63,672 bases of DNA, taken from NCBI GenBank assembly GCA_944326255.1, contig CALVDG010000013.1, positions 1 to 63,672 on the forward strand, read 5' to 3'. Positions 17,974 to 26,185 of the stretch are shown one piece after another. The stretch's first letter is position 1. Every line of letters begins with the position of its first letter. The notes below the pieces were generated by a model that had not been told where the DNA came from, did not search any database, and worked only from the letters and a program-made list of their open reading frames with translations. The DNA comes from an uncultured Bacteroidales bacterium (lineage in GTDB: Bacteria; Bacteroidota; Bacteroidia; Bacteroidales; UBA932). The position numbers were made by a program, and so were the translations under genes.

Positions 17974-19476
17974 ATGAGCACAGCTTTACAGTACAACATC
18001 AATCCCCTTGTCAGCGCCATCGGCAAGATGCCCGAGGAGTTCACCAAGGAGGACATAATCAATTTCATCACAGCCAACGACATCCGCGTCGTAAACTTCC
18101 GCTACATCGCGGGAGACGGCAGGCTCAAGACCCTCAACTTCCCGGTCAGCAGCCTCCAGTACCTGGATCTGATTCTCTCGTTCGGAGAGAGAGTGGACGG
18201 CTCCAGCCTCTTCTCGTACATCGAGGCCGGTTCGAGTGACCTCTATGTCATTCCCCGTTTTTCCACCGCTTACATAGATCCGTTTGCCGAGATTCCTACC
18301 CTGGGTATGCTCTGCTCTTATTTCACCAAGGACGGACTTCCCCTGGAGAGTTCTCCCGAGTACACCCTCCGCAAGGCTCACGAGGAATTCAAGAAGACCA
18401 CAGGCTACACCTTCGAGGCCATGGGCGAGCTGGAGTTCTATGTCATCTACGATGATGACAACTGCTTCCCCTCGGAGAATCAGCGCGGCTATCATGAGTC
18501 CACTCCTTTCACCAAAGTGGAGGCTTTCCGCACCGAGGCAATGAAGCTCATCTCTCAGGTCGGCGGCAACATCAAGTACGCCCACTCCGAGGTCGGCAAC
18601 TTCACTCTGGACGGCAAGGTGTACGAGCAGAACGAGATAGAGTTCCTCGTATCGCCCGTCGAATCCGCAGCTGACCAACTCGTGATGGCCAAGTGGATTC
18701 TCCGCACCCTGGCATGGCAGTACGGCTTTGACATCACATTTGCTCCGAAGATCACTGAGGGCAAGGCCGGCAGCGGACTGCATTTCCATACCCGCATCAT
18801 GAACGGCGAGCACTCAGTGATGCTCAAGGACGGCCGCCTCTCCGACGAGGCCCGCAAGGCCATCGCAGGCTACATGACCTGCGCTTCATCCCTGACCGCC
18901 TTCGGCAATGCCAACCCTACATCGTACTTCCGCCTCGTGCCTCATCAGGAGGCTCCCACCAGCATCTGCTGGGGTGACCGCAACCGTTCCGTACTGGTAC
19001 GCGTACCCCTCGGATGGACAGGCAGGAGCGATATGTCCGCCATTGCCAACGGACTGCCCCAGAACCCCGACATCGTGATGCCCGACAAGCAGACCGTAGA
19101 GCTCCGCTCCGGTGACGGCTCGGCCGACATCCACCTGATGCTCGCCGGACTGGTAACAGCCGCACGCATCGGATTCGAGCTGCCCGACGCGCTTGAGATT
19201 GCCAAGAAGACCTATGTGGACGTCAATATCCACGATGCCAAGAACGCAGCCATCCTCAACTCGCTGGCACAGCTTCCTACATCCTGCGCCGAGTCCGCTG
19301 ACGAGCTGGAGAAGAACAGGGCACTGTACGAGGCCAAGGGCGTGTTCTCCAAGAGCATGATTGACGGCCGCATCGCCATGCTCCGCGCCTACAACGACGC
19401 CAACATCCGCGAGGAGGTCAAACGCGACAAGGGCCTGATGATGGAGCTGGTAAGACGCTACTATCACTGCGGATAA
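17974..19476 (+). CDS. glnA: Glutamine synthetase, type I-like
   Basis: ATP-dependent synthesis of glutamine from glutamate and ammonium, cytoplasmic. 500 aa. Visible: N-terminal beta-grasp domain (VVNFRYIAGDGRLKTLNFPV), metal-binding ELEFYVI, ATP-binding GSGLHFHTRIMNG, and glutamate-binding NPTSYFRLVPHQEAPTSICWGDRNRSVLVRVP. The adenylylation-site motif NLYDLP of enterobacterial enzymes is absent, so that form of control is not expected. Monocistronic: divergent from GH84 and closed by the terminator at 19506-19554. Codon use is very biased towards abundant codons, consistent with high expression. Confidence 0.94.
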   Translation: MSTALQYNINPLVSAIGKMPEEFTKEDIINFITANDIRVVNFRYIAGDGRLKTLNFPVSSLQYLDLILSFGERVDGSSLFSYIEAGSSDLYVIPRFSTAYIDPFAEIPTLGMLCSYFTKDGLPLESSPEYTLRKAHEEFKKTTGYTFEAMGELEFYVIYDDDNCFPSENQRGYHESTPFTKVEAFRTEAMKLISQVGGNIKYAHSEVGNFTLDGKVYEQNEIEFLVSPVESAADQLVMAKWILRTLAWQYGFDITFAPKITEGKAGSGLHFHTRIMNGEHSVMLKDGRLSDEARKAIAGYMTCASSLTAFGNANPTSYFRLVPHQEAPTSICWGDRNRSVLVRVPLGWTGRSDMSAIANGLPQNPDIVMPDKQTVELRSGDGSADIHLMLAGLVTAARIGFELPDALEIAKKTYVDVNIHDAKNAAILNSLAQLPTSCAESADELEKNRALYEAKGVFSKSMIDGRIAMLRAYNDANIREEVKRDKGLMMELVRRYYHCG

Positions 19477-19505
19477 AATAACCCCGCAGCACACGGAGTA
19501 TTGCG

Positions 19506-19554
19506 AGAATCCCTGCCTGAGCAGCCATCAATGACTACGGCAGGGATTCTTTAT
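19506..19554 (+). terminator. Intrinsic terminator of glnA
   Basis: Perfect 12-bp stem (AGAATCCCTGCC at 19506-19517 with its complement at 19539-19550) and TTTATT after it. The right arm and part of the loop are the last coding codons of the convergent lipoprotein gene (stop at 19528-19530), so the hairpin is shared with protein-coding sequence. Confidence 0.8.
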
Positions 19555-20634
19555 TAAGCCCTTTTGGGGTGCCATCTTGACTGACATGTCTCCGTCATAC
19601 ACGCACTTGATACTGAAACCTTCCTCTGTAGTAAATTCACAGTTCACGGAGTAATCTCCCGGACCTCCGCTAATGGTCATGACACCGCTGTCAATCAAGC
19701 CGGTATAAGCCGTTTCAGACTCATCCATCCAGTCCACGAAAGTTCCGGCTGGAAACAGTACCCCCTCCGCCATTTCCATCAAGGTTCCGGGAAACAGAGT
19801 GCCCGGCGCAGCCGCCTGGGAGGTGACAGTATACGTACCGGGAGTCAGCGCACCGTCTTCGTCAAACGGCATGAATGCGTCCACATACAGGATGGAACCC
19901 GGCGGAATCACATATCCGGCCTCATCAGTAAACATATCAGTGAACACCAGATTGACTTCCATGACACCGTCCCCCATGTCCGCCAGCCACAGCGCGTCCA
20001 CTGTCACCGCTGTGAAGTCCAGATCCTTCTCCAGAGGAAGCAGTTCATAACCGGAGCCGCCCTCCGAGATATATTCCGCAGGACCGGTGTACGTAACATG
20101 ATGCGTCCTGCCGTCCGTATCAGTCAGGAAAGCCTCGAATACCGTATTCTCTCCATTCTCGCTTATATCCAGAGTTCCCTCTGAAAAATAAGTCCTCCGC
20201 ACAGTGCCGTCGGCCTCCTGGTACAGAATACATGAAAGTTCCGGGGTAAATGTCATCGCGGCCGTAGCACCGGCCTCTCCCAGAGTATAATGCCCGGGCT
20301 GCGGTACAGGTTTCGACTTATCCTCCGGCTCACCTGTGAAAAAATCGAAAAGATAGGCCGTCGAGCCAGGAGCAAGCTGCATGTCCGTCATAGGAGTGTC
20401 CAGAAGATATGCATTGAAACAATACTCCCCGTTCTGACCGTAGGAGTTCCCGTAATACATCCCGGAAAAAGCCTTGGCCTGAAATTCCACATCCGCCGTA
20501 TCAGCGACAACCGTCGTATCCGTTATCACTGGTTCATCCACGTCAGGCCTGTCCGCAGTGCCGCCGGAATCACAGCCCGTGACTGACACCGCCGCTGCGC
20601 AGACCAGTACGCACAGATAGTTTCTGATTCTCAT
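19528..20634 (-). CDS. Hypothetical lipoprotein
   Basis: 368 aa from the ATG at 20634, which begins a lipoprotein signal (MRIRNYLCVLVCAAAVSVTGC; lipobox VTGC). The frame continues upstream to 20745 but would cross the promoter TTG-N20-TATTTTG and the start region of the divergent gene. The mature part is acidic and made of two similar beta-rich halves, each with a pattern of L-P-G-T/T-Y-T-V (PQPGHYTLGE; LTPGTYTVTS), suggesting a duplicated domain. Family not recognised; similar acidic lipoproteins are common in Bacteroidales. It converges on glnA. Confidence 0.72.
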   Translation of the reverse strand: MRIRNYLCVLVCAAAVSVTGCDSGGTADRPDVDEPVITDTTVVADTADVEFQAKAFSGMYYGNSYGQNGEYCFNAYLLDTPMTDMQLAPGSTAYLFDFFTGEPEDKSKPVPQPGHYTLGEAGATAAMTFTPELSCILYQEADGTVRRTYFSEGTLDISENGENTVFEAFLTDTDGRTHHVTYTGPAEYISEGGSGYELLPLEKDLDFTAVTVDALWLADMGDGVMEVNLVFTDMFTDEAGYVIPPGSILYVDAFMPFDEDGALTPGTYTVTSQAAAPGTLFPGTLMEMAEGVLFPAGTFVDWMDESETAYTGLIDSGVMTISGGPGDYSVNCEFTTEEGFSIKCVYDGDMSVKMAPQKGLIKNPCRSH

Positions 20635-20690
20635 ATTTTCTAATTTTACCGCAAAATAGCGACAATTCTTCTTTTTTACAAGTCCCGGAA

Positions 20691-20719
20691 TTGCAAATAC
20701 GGCATTTTTACTATTTTTG
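20691..20719 (+). promoter_or_regulatory. Promoter of the small membrane protein-mutL operon
   Basis: TTG at 20691-20693, 18-nt spacer, TATTTTTG at 20712-20719. The G of the -7 element is only 6 nt before the ATG at 20726, so the message would have almost no leader. A divergent promoter for the lipoprotein gene lies just to the left. Confidence 0.6.
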
Positions 20720-20725
20720 CATATT

Positions 20726-21055
20726 ATGAATATAAGTTTTTTCAAGACACCGAGCCACCGCGTCTTCCATTACGAGCCCCGCTACTGGGACGAGAGAAAA
20801 GAGAGACGCGAGCAGGTCAGACAGGAGGCACTCAGGGAAAAGGCACTGAAAGAGGGTAAGGAATGGAAGGACGAAAGCTATCAGCCGGGAAAATATATAA
20901 AAGGAAGACTGCAGGAGCAGGCCCGCAACAGCAGAAAAGGCTCCCTCAGCAAGAACCTGACCCGCATCATAGGTCTGGTATCCGTCGCGATATTCCTGGC
21001 TTTCCTGATCTATTTCGCCAAATACTTCACTGTATTCATGGAGTCAATGCGCTAA
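20726..21055 (+). CDS. Small highly charged single-pass membrane protein
   Basis: 109 aa. The N-terminal two thirds are rich in Arg, Lys and Glu and probably helical (RKERREQVRQEALREKALKE), followed by one hydrophobic helix (LTRIIGLVSVAIFLAFLIYF) near the C-terminus, so the bulk is likely cytoplasmic. Start at 20726; a TTG three codons earlier belongs to the -7 box. It is 9 nt before mutL and likely cotranscribed with it. I do not recognise a family and propose no function. Confidence 0.75.
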   Translation: MNISFFKTPSHRVFHYEPRYWDERKERREQVRQEALREKALKEGKEWKDESYQPGKYIKGRLQEQARNSRKGSLSKNLTRIIGLVSVAIFLAFLIYFAKYFTVFMESMR

Positions 21056-21064
21056 GATTGCCTG

Positions 21065-22867
21065 ATGCTGAAGATTCTACCACCGAACATATCCAATCTC
21101 ATCGCTGCAGGAGAAGTCGTGCAGAGACCTGCGTCTGCAGTCAAGGAACTGCTTGAGAACGCAGTCGATGCCGGGGCCGGCAATATCAGCGTCATCATCG
21201 AGGACTCGGGAAAGACTCTGATCCAGGTTATCGACGACGGCTGCGGCATGACTCCCGATGAGGCCAGGCTGTGCTTCGAGAGACACGCCACCTCCAAGAT
21301 ATCGGAAGCCGCCGACCTGTCTGCCATTATGACCTACGGTTTCAGGGGAGAGGCCCTGCCGTCCATCGCATCCGTGGCCGAAGTCACTCTCCGGACCCGT
21401 AAAAGGGGTTCAGAGACCGGTTCAGAGACCGTCTTCACCCCGTCCGGATTCGTCGGCCAGGAGGAGACGGCCATGCCCGAGGGCACCAATATCGCGGTAA
21501 GGAACATATTCTACAGCCTGCCGGCCAGAAGGAAATTCCTCAAGTCCGACAGCACTGAGTTCAGGCAGATAGTCTCGGAGTTCTCCCACGTGGCCCTTTG
21601 CCGTCCCGAGATCAGCGTCAGGCTGGTCCACAACGGCAAGGACATATACAACCTCAAAAAAGCCAACACTTTAAAGCAGAGGATACTGGAGATTGAGGGA
21701 AAAGACATGGTGAAGGAGCTGATAGATGTCAGGACTTCCACCAGAATCATCAACATCTCAGGCTTCGTCGGCAATCCCTCGGATGCCCGCAAGAGCGCCG
21801 GCAACCAGTTCTTCTTCGTCAACGGCAGATACTTCCGCTCCCCCTATTTCCACAAAGCCCTGATGAAGGCCTATGACAGCCTGATACCGGAAGGTGCCTA
21901 TCCGTCGTACTACATCTTCTTCGAGACCTCTCCCGAAAATGTGGATGTCAATATCCATCCGGCCAAGACCGAAGTGAAGTTCGAGAACGAGACCGAGATA
22001 TTCGAGATTCTCACCGCCGCCGTGAAAGAATCCCTTGGACGGAACTCATTCATACCTACGATTGATTTCGACCACGACACCCTGCCGGACATCCCGGCTC
22101 CGTCGAGATTCCACTACACCGGAGGCTACAGCCGGCCGCAGGCATCCAGACCGCAGCACATACCCTACGAGACCATTCTGCCGCCGGACATGAACACATC
22201 CAGACACTATTCCTCCATGGATTCCCCGGACAGTCCATCTCCAGCAGTCAACGGCTACGGAGATATATTCGGAGACAGCGGCACTTCCTCCTCCGGAAGC
22301 GGAATCCTGCAGATATCGGGAAGATACCTCGTCACCACCCTCCGCTCCGGCATGATGGTAGTGGATATCCGAAGGGCCAGAGAGAGGATATTCTATGAAA
22401 AATACCTGCGGCAGCTGGACAACTCCTCCCCTATCTCGCATCAGGTGCTCTTTCCCTGTGTCATGCAGCTCTCCCCTGAGAAAATCTCCCTGCTGACCGA
22501 GAACAGGGAACAGCTCAGAATGCTGGGATTCGACATTGAGCCAGGAGAGGACTTCTCCATCTCCGTCAACGGACTTCCCGAAGAGTTCGGAACAGACGAT
22601 GACTCGGTCCGGGCAGCGGTGGACGACCTGCTGGCATCCTTGACAGAGACCGGATCGATAGACCTGATGAAAGCCGACCGGAGAGAGGCCATGGCCCGCA
22701 GACTCGCCTCAGCGGCTGCCACATCGGCAGGAAACGGCAGGCTCACATCAGATGAGGCACGACTTTTGGTAGATACTTTGTTCTCCTGCGCTGAGCCGGA
22801 GACCTCGCCTGGAGGCAAAAAATGCATGTCAGTACTTACTGAAGAAGATATAGAGAAACTTTTATGA
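21065..22867 (+). CDS. mutL: DNA mismatch repair protein MutL
   Basis: Links MutS mismatch recognition to excision. 600 aa. N-terminal GHKL ATPase: ELLENAVDAGAG, DDGCGM, RHATSKI, YGFRGEALPSIASV and the transducer domain with FFVNGRYFRSP. After a Ser/Pro-rich linker (about residues 340-415) follows the dimerisation domain. Where endonuclease-active MutL has DQHAxxExxE, this protein has DIRRARERIFYE (D434 on), so Gln and His are replaced; a C-terminal SCAEPETSPGGKKC remains of the metal-binding region. Intrinsic nicking activity is therefore doubtful. Overlaps the rhomboid gene by ATGA. Confidence 0.96.
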   Translation: MLKILPPNISNLIAAGEVVQRPASAVKELLENAVDAGAGNISVIIEDSGKTLIQVIDDGCGMTPDEARLCFERHATSKISEAADLSAIMTYGFRGEALPSIASVAEVTLRTRKRGSETGSETVFTPSGFVGQEETAMPEGTNIAVRNIFYSLPARRKFLKSDSTEFRQIVSEFSHVALCRPEISVRLVHNGKDIYNLKKANTLKQRILEIEGKDMVKELIDVRTSTRIINISGFVGNPSDARKSAGNQFFFVNGRYFRSPYFHKALMKAYDSLIPEGAYPSYYIFFETSPENVDVNIHPAKTEVKFENETEIFEILTAAVKESLGRNSFIPTIDFDHDTLPDIPAPSRFHYTGGYSRPQASRPQHIPYETILPPDMNTSRHYSSMDSPDSPSPAVNGYGDIFGDSGTSSSGSGILQISGRYLVTTLRSGMMVVDIRRARERIFYEKYLRQLDNSSPISHQVLFPCVMQLSPEKISLLTENREQLRMLGFDIEPGEDFSISVNGLPEEFGTDDDSVRAAVDDLLASLTETGSIDLMKADRREAMARRLASAAATSAGNGRLTSDEARLLVDTLFSCAEPETSPGGKKCMSVLTEEDIEKLL

Positions 22868-23514
22868 GCAATTACGGATACTACCGGTCCGGACTGCCTT
22901 TCGTAGTCAAGAACCTTATAATCATCAACGCGATAGTGTTTGTCGTGACCATGTTCGCACAGCAGTTCATGTACCAGACATTCTCGCTGTTCTATTTCAC
23001 GTCACCGTTCTTCAAACCGTTCCAGCTGATTACATACATGTTCATGCACGGAGGATTCTGGCACATATTCTTCAATATGTTCTCCCTGTACATGTTCGGA
23101 AGCGTGCTGGAGAACTACTGGGGCGGAAAGAAATTCTTCCTTTTCTATATGGTCTGCGGCATAGGTGCCGGACTCATCAACGAGCTGGTCATGTACTTAC
23201 AGATCTCTTTTGCAGAGACACCGGGTCTGGTTGAAGCCACTATCAACAGAATACCCACGGTCGGAGCATCAGGCGCGATCTACGGCCTGCTTCTGGCCTA
23301 CGGAATGATGTTCCCGAACAATGTGCTGCAGTTCATCTTTCCTCCCATCGCACTGAAAGCAAAGTGGATGGTAATTATCTTCGGTGCCATTGAACTTTTG
23401 TCCGGTCTTACCGGCAGAGGCGGCAACGTTGCCCACTTCGCCCACCTCGGTGGTATGATTTTCGGTCTGATACTGATTCTATACTGGAAGAAAAAGAACC
23501 GGCTTTACTCCTGA
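22864..23514 (+). CDS. Rhomboid family intramembrane serine protease
   Basis: Polytopic inner-membrane protease, 216 aa, six helices. The catalytic dyad is clear: Ser136 in GASGAIYG and His194 in HFAHLGGMIFG; the HGGFWHIFFNMFSLYMFG motif of loop 1 and helix 2 is intact. No extra domains. Start ATG overlaps the mutL stop (ATGA), its stop overlaps the start of the following gene. Substrates unknown. Confidence 0.95.
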   Translation: MSNYGYYRSGLPFVVKNLIIINAIVFVVTMFAQQFMYQTFSLFYFTSPFFKPFQLITYMFMHGGFWHIFFNMFSLYMFGSVLENYWGGKKFFLFYMVCGIGAGLINELVMYLQISFAETPGLVEATINRIPTVGASGAIYGLLLAYGMMFPNNVLQFIFPPIALKAKWMVIIFGAIELLSGLTGRGGNVAHFAHLGGMIFGLILILYWKKKNRLYS

Positions 23515-24587
23515 TGAGCAAGGGCAGAATAAAAATTTTCAGCATCTCCTACAAAGTAGTAGCGACAGTTTTCTGTCTGCTGCTGTATCTGAGTTATGCC
23601 TCTGTGCTGATAGATCCGGCCGTCCTGCCCATAGCCGGATTTTTCGGACTTTACTTTATACCGGTGCTGCTGATCAACATCCTGCTCCTGCTCATCGCCC
23701 TGCTGAGACGGTCTTCCTCCGCATGGATATCCCTGGCGGCCATAGCCCCGGCATTTGTCTTCGCCGGCTCATTTTTCCGCATAGGCGGGCACGAACCGGA
23801 TATCACGGACACCGGCGGCATTAAAGTCCTGACCTGGAATGTAGGCGGTTTCAGGGCCGGAGACGGCACTTCCCGACAGAACATGGAGGATGTCGTCTCG
23901 CTGATTGAGACCGAGATGCCGCAGATAGTGTCCCTTCAGGAATTCCGGGTCCGGGACACCGCTTCGATTCAGGATATCTTCCCCGGATACCGGTACCGCA
24001 CGCATCATTTCTACCGTCTGCGCAATGGAGATTTCGTCGGTAACGTAACCCTCAGCACCCTGACCATGAGAGAAAGCGGGCACATATATTTTCCCCGAAG
24101 CACCAACATGGCGCTGTATGCGGACATGGAGCTGTCCGGCCGCATGTTCCGTCTATACAACGTACATCTGGAGTCCAACAACATCTCCATCGTATCCATC
24201 ATCAAGAAAATAGGACGAGGATATGACGAGTTCTCGCACGAATTTGCCCAGGCACATGAAAAAGTCAAAAAATCTTCCTCCCGCAGAGGCGGTCAGGTAC
24301 GGGCTTTGCTTAACAATATTTCAGAGAGCGGATTACCGGCCGTAATATGCGGAGACGTCAATGACACCCCCGTTTCCTATTGTTTCCGCAGCCTCAGACA
24401 CGGGCGCAAGGACACTTTCCGGGAAGCAGGCAAAGGCTTCGGTGCCACTTACCGCATACTATGGCCCCTGCTGAGAATTGATTACGTATTTGTTCCAGAA
24501 AGCGCCGGTGTATTGGCACACAGGACACTACGCCTGGACTGCTCGGACCACTATCCGGTAATAGCAGAGATAAGTATGAATGAATAA
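23514..24587 (+). CDS. Membrane-anchored endonuclease/exonuclease/phosphatase (EEP) family protein
   Basis: 357 aa. Three hydrophobic helices in the first 95 residues, then an EEP domain: VLTWNVGGF, metal-binding Glu in SLQEFRV, YNVHLESNN, GDVNDTP and C-terminal DCSDHYPV with the catalytic Asp-His. The domain should lie outside the inner membrane. The family includes phosphodiesterases acting on lipids, nucleic acids or nucleotides; the present substrate cannot be told. Starts with TGATG overlap on the rhomboid stop. Confidence 0.9.
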   Translation: MSKGRIKIFSISYKVVATVFCLLLYLSYASVLIDPAVLPIAGFFGLYFIPVLLINILLLLIALLRRSSSAWISLAAIAPAFVFAGSFFRIGGHEPDITDTGGIKVLTWNVGGFRAGDGTSRQNMEDVVSLIETEMPQIVSLQEFRVRDTASIQDIFPGYRYRTHHFYRLRNGDFVGNVTLSTLTMRESGHIYFPRSTNMALYADMELSGRMFRLYNVHLESNNISIVSIIKKIGRGYDEFSHEFAQAHEKVKKSSSRRGGQVRALLNNISESGLPAVICGDVNDTPVSYCFRSLRHGRKDTFREAGKGFGATYRILWPLLRIDYVFVPESAGVLAHRTLRLDCSDHYPVIAEISMNE

Positions 24588-25167
24588 CACAAGAACTATG
24601 ATACAGAAAGAACAGATTGAAAAAGCCGTCGCCGTACTGAAAGCCGGAGGTGTCATACTCTACCCCACCGACACCATCTGGGGCATCGGTTGTGATGCTA
24701 CCAATGAAGCTGCCGTAGAAAAAGTCTTCGCACTCAAGCAGAGATCAGACTCCAAGAGCCTGATTATCCTTGCCGGGGATATGAACATGGTGGGCCGTTA
24801 CGTCCGGGAGATTCCCGAGATGGCCGTCACCGTCGAGTCCCTGAGCGACAAGCCCCTGACCATCATCTACCCGGAAGGCATCAACCTGGCTTCCAACGTA
24901 ACGGCCGAGGACGGAAGCATTGCCATCAGGATTCCCAAGAATGAGTTCTGCCTTGAACTGCTCCGGGCCTTCCGCAAGCCCATCGTCTCCACATCGGCCA
25001 ATGTCTCCGGCACTCCTGCTCCGAAACGGTATGCCGACATCTCCGAGGATGTCAAGGAGGCTGTGGACTTTGCCGTAGACCCATCCTGCGAGCAGAACGC
25101 CACCGGCAAGGCCTCTTCCATCATTAAGCTCGGCCTGCACAACGAAATACAGATCATCCGGGAATAG
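24580..25167 (+). CDS. tsaC: L-threonylcarbamoyladenylate synthase (YrdC/Sua5 domain)
   Basis: Makes threonylcarbamoyl-AMP from Thr, bicarbonate and ATP, first step of the t6A37 modification of ANN-decoding tRNAs. 195 aa, YrdC domain only (no Sua5 tail). Key stretches: GGVILYPTDTIWGIGCDA, KQRSDSKSLIILA, IAIRIPKN and STSANVSGTPAP. The start at 24580 overlaps the preceding stop by 8 nt; an alternative ATG at 24598 gives MIQKEQIEKAV. tsaE, another member of the pathway, is elsewhere in the window (36701-37114). Confidence 0.95.
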   Translation: MNNTRTMIQKEQIEKAVAVLKAGGVILYPTDTIWGIGCDATNEAAVEKVFALKQRSDSKSLIILAGDMNMVGRYVREIPEMAVTVESLSDKPLTIIYPEGINLASNVTAEDGSIAIRIPKNEFCLELLRAFRKPIVSTSANVSGTPAPKRYADISEDVKEAVDFAVDPSCEQNATGKASSIIKLGLHNEIQIIRE

Positions 25168-25206
25168 CCCCTGCCTACAGGCATAATCGGTTTGCGCAAA
25201 AAATTT

Positions 25207-25235
25207 TTGTATTTTCCAAAAATTATATACCTTTG
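25207..25235 (+). promoter_or_regulatory. Promoter of the tRNA-Gln/tRNA-Met operon
   Basis: TTG at 25207-25209, 18-nt spacer, TACCTTTG at 25228-25235; start expected near 25241, 10 nt before the first tRNA. The surrounding DNA is strikingly A/T-rich. Confidence 0.65.
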
Positions 25236-25250
25236 CGCTCCGATTCCAAT

Positions 25251-25321
25251 TGAGCTATGGTGTAATGGCAGCACGACAGATTCTGGCTCTGTAAATCTAG
25301 GTTCGACTCCTGGTAGCTCAA
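25251..25321 (+). tRNA. tRNA-Gln (anticodon CTG)
   Basis: Complete cloverleaf: acceptor TGAGCTA pairing with TAGCTCA, anticodon stem ACAGA/TCTGT around loop TTCTGGC (anticodon CTG at 25283-25285), T-arm CTAGG-TTCGACT-CCTGG. No CCA is encoded. Reads CAG. It heads a two-tRNA transcript. Confidence 0.93.
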
Positions 25322-25330
25322 CAAAATGAT

Positions 25331-25404
25331 GGCGAGATAGCTCAGCTGGTTAGAGCGCATGATTCATAATCATGAGGTCCCCAGTTCAATCCTGGGTCTC
25401 GCTA
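25331..25404 (+). tRNA. tRNA-Met (anticodon CAT), elongator-like
   Basis: Acceptor GGCGAGA with TCTCGCT, D-arm GCTCAGCTGGTTAGAGC, anticodon stem CATGA/TCATG with loop TTCATAA, T-arm with TTCAATC. No CCA encoded. The 1-72 position is a G-T pair, so it is not a standard initiator; a tRNA-Ile with modified CAT anticodon is the alternative I cannot exclude. Confidence 0.88.
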
Positions 25405-25416
25405 CTTGACTTAGAG

Positions 25417-25448
25417 GCACTTGCGATTTCCGCAGGTGCTTTTTTATT
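25417..25448 (+). terminator. Intrinsic terminator of the tRNA operon
   Basis: Nine-base-pair stem (GCACTTGCG at 25417-25425 with CGCAGGTGC at 25431-25439, one G-T pair), loop ATTTC, followed by TTTTTTATT. Confidence 0.85.
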
Positions 25449-25504
25449 GCCTTTCCCGCAACAGGGTACAATTGTTGTATGCGTTCAGGTACGGTCATCA
25501 ATGT

Positions 25505-26146
25505 ATGAATAAGTTTCTGTCTGTCGTGATGAGCCTGGCGATGCTGCTGGGAGCTGCTTGGGGGGCTTGTGCCCAGACGGACTCCACACAGATAACGATT
25601 GAGCGGCATCACGAGGATATCGGAACATTCAGCCCTGAACCGTTTCCATCCGGGACATTGGCGTTACCGCGGTATCTGCCGATGAAGCAGTATAACCCGG
25701 ACGGCAAGGGGACATGGGACGTAGACAGGCCGCTGAGCATCTATGAGATCCTGGCGCGTGACCGACAGCTGATACTCACCCGGATGATGCTGGAGGATCC
25801 CACTCCCGAGTTCCTGAAAGACATCCGGGACAATCATTCCATATGGGGTATGATACTGATACATCTTCTTGGGCTGCTGAATATCGGAGGACCGCTGGGC
25901 AATATGGATATGCTTGTGACACCGGTAAGTGTCGGCGGACAGCCGGTTTTCGACGATATGATCTTTCTGGATCCCAATTTCGACCCGAGGATATATCAGC
26001 CGTCCCTGCCGGTGCCGCAGTACGACCCGCTGGATCCGAGCCAGCCGTACAAAGCCTCTATCCGCAAGAAAGGAACTTCCTCTGAAAAAGGAGGCAAGGC
26101 ATCCGGACCGCCTCCAGTACAGCAGTCAAAGTATGTAATTCCATAG
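25505..26146 (+). CDS. Hypothetical exported protein
   Basis: 213 aa from the ATG at 25505, which starts a signal peptide (MNKFLSVVMSLAMLLGAAWG, cleavage near ACAQ). The longer frame from 25421 runs through the tRNA terminator and is rejected. The mature protein is Pro- and Asp-rich with one hydrophobic stretch (HSIWGMILIHLLGLLNIGGPLG) and a basic Gly/Ser/Lys tail. I do not recognise a family with confidence. The second copy of the sigma-54 element starts 14 nt after its stop codon. Confidence 0.75.
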   Translation: MNKFLSVVMSLAMLLGAAWGACAQTDSTQITIERHHEDIGTFSPEPFPSGTLALPRYLPMKQYNPDGKGTWDVDRPLSIYEILARDRQLILTRMMLEDPTPEFLKDIRDNHSIWGMILIHLLGLLNIGGPLGNMDMLVTPVSVGGQPVFDDMIFLDPNFDPRIYQPSLPVPQYDPLDPSQPYKASIRKKGTSSEKGGKASGPPPVQQSKYVIP

Positions 26147-26159
26147 AAGAAACAAATTG

Positions 26160-26175
26160 TGGCACGCACTTTGCA
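26160..26175 (+). promoter_or_regulatory. Sigma-54 (RpoN) promoter of small RNA copy B
   Basis: TGGCACG at 26160-26166, N4 CACT, TTGCA at 26171-26175: an exact match to the -24/-12 consensus. It starts 14 nt after the stop of the exported-protein gene; the sequence between stop and promoter resembles the matching stretch of copy A. Confidence 0.78.
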
Positions 26176-26185
26176 TATTCTCATA

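Noticed and set aside
25421..25504. N-terminal extension of the exported protein after the tRNA genes
   Set aside because: It runs through the tRNA terminator hairpin and would bury the signal peptide beginning at 25505.
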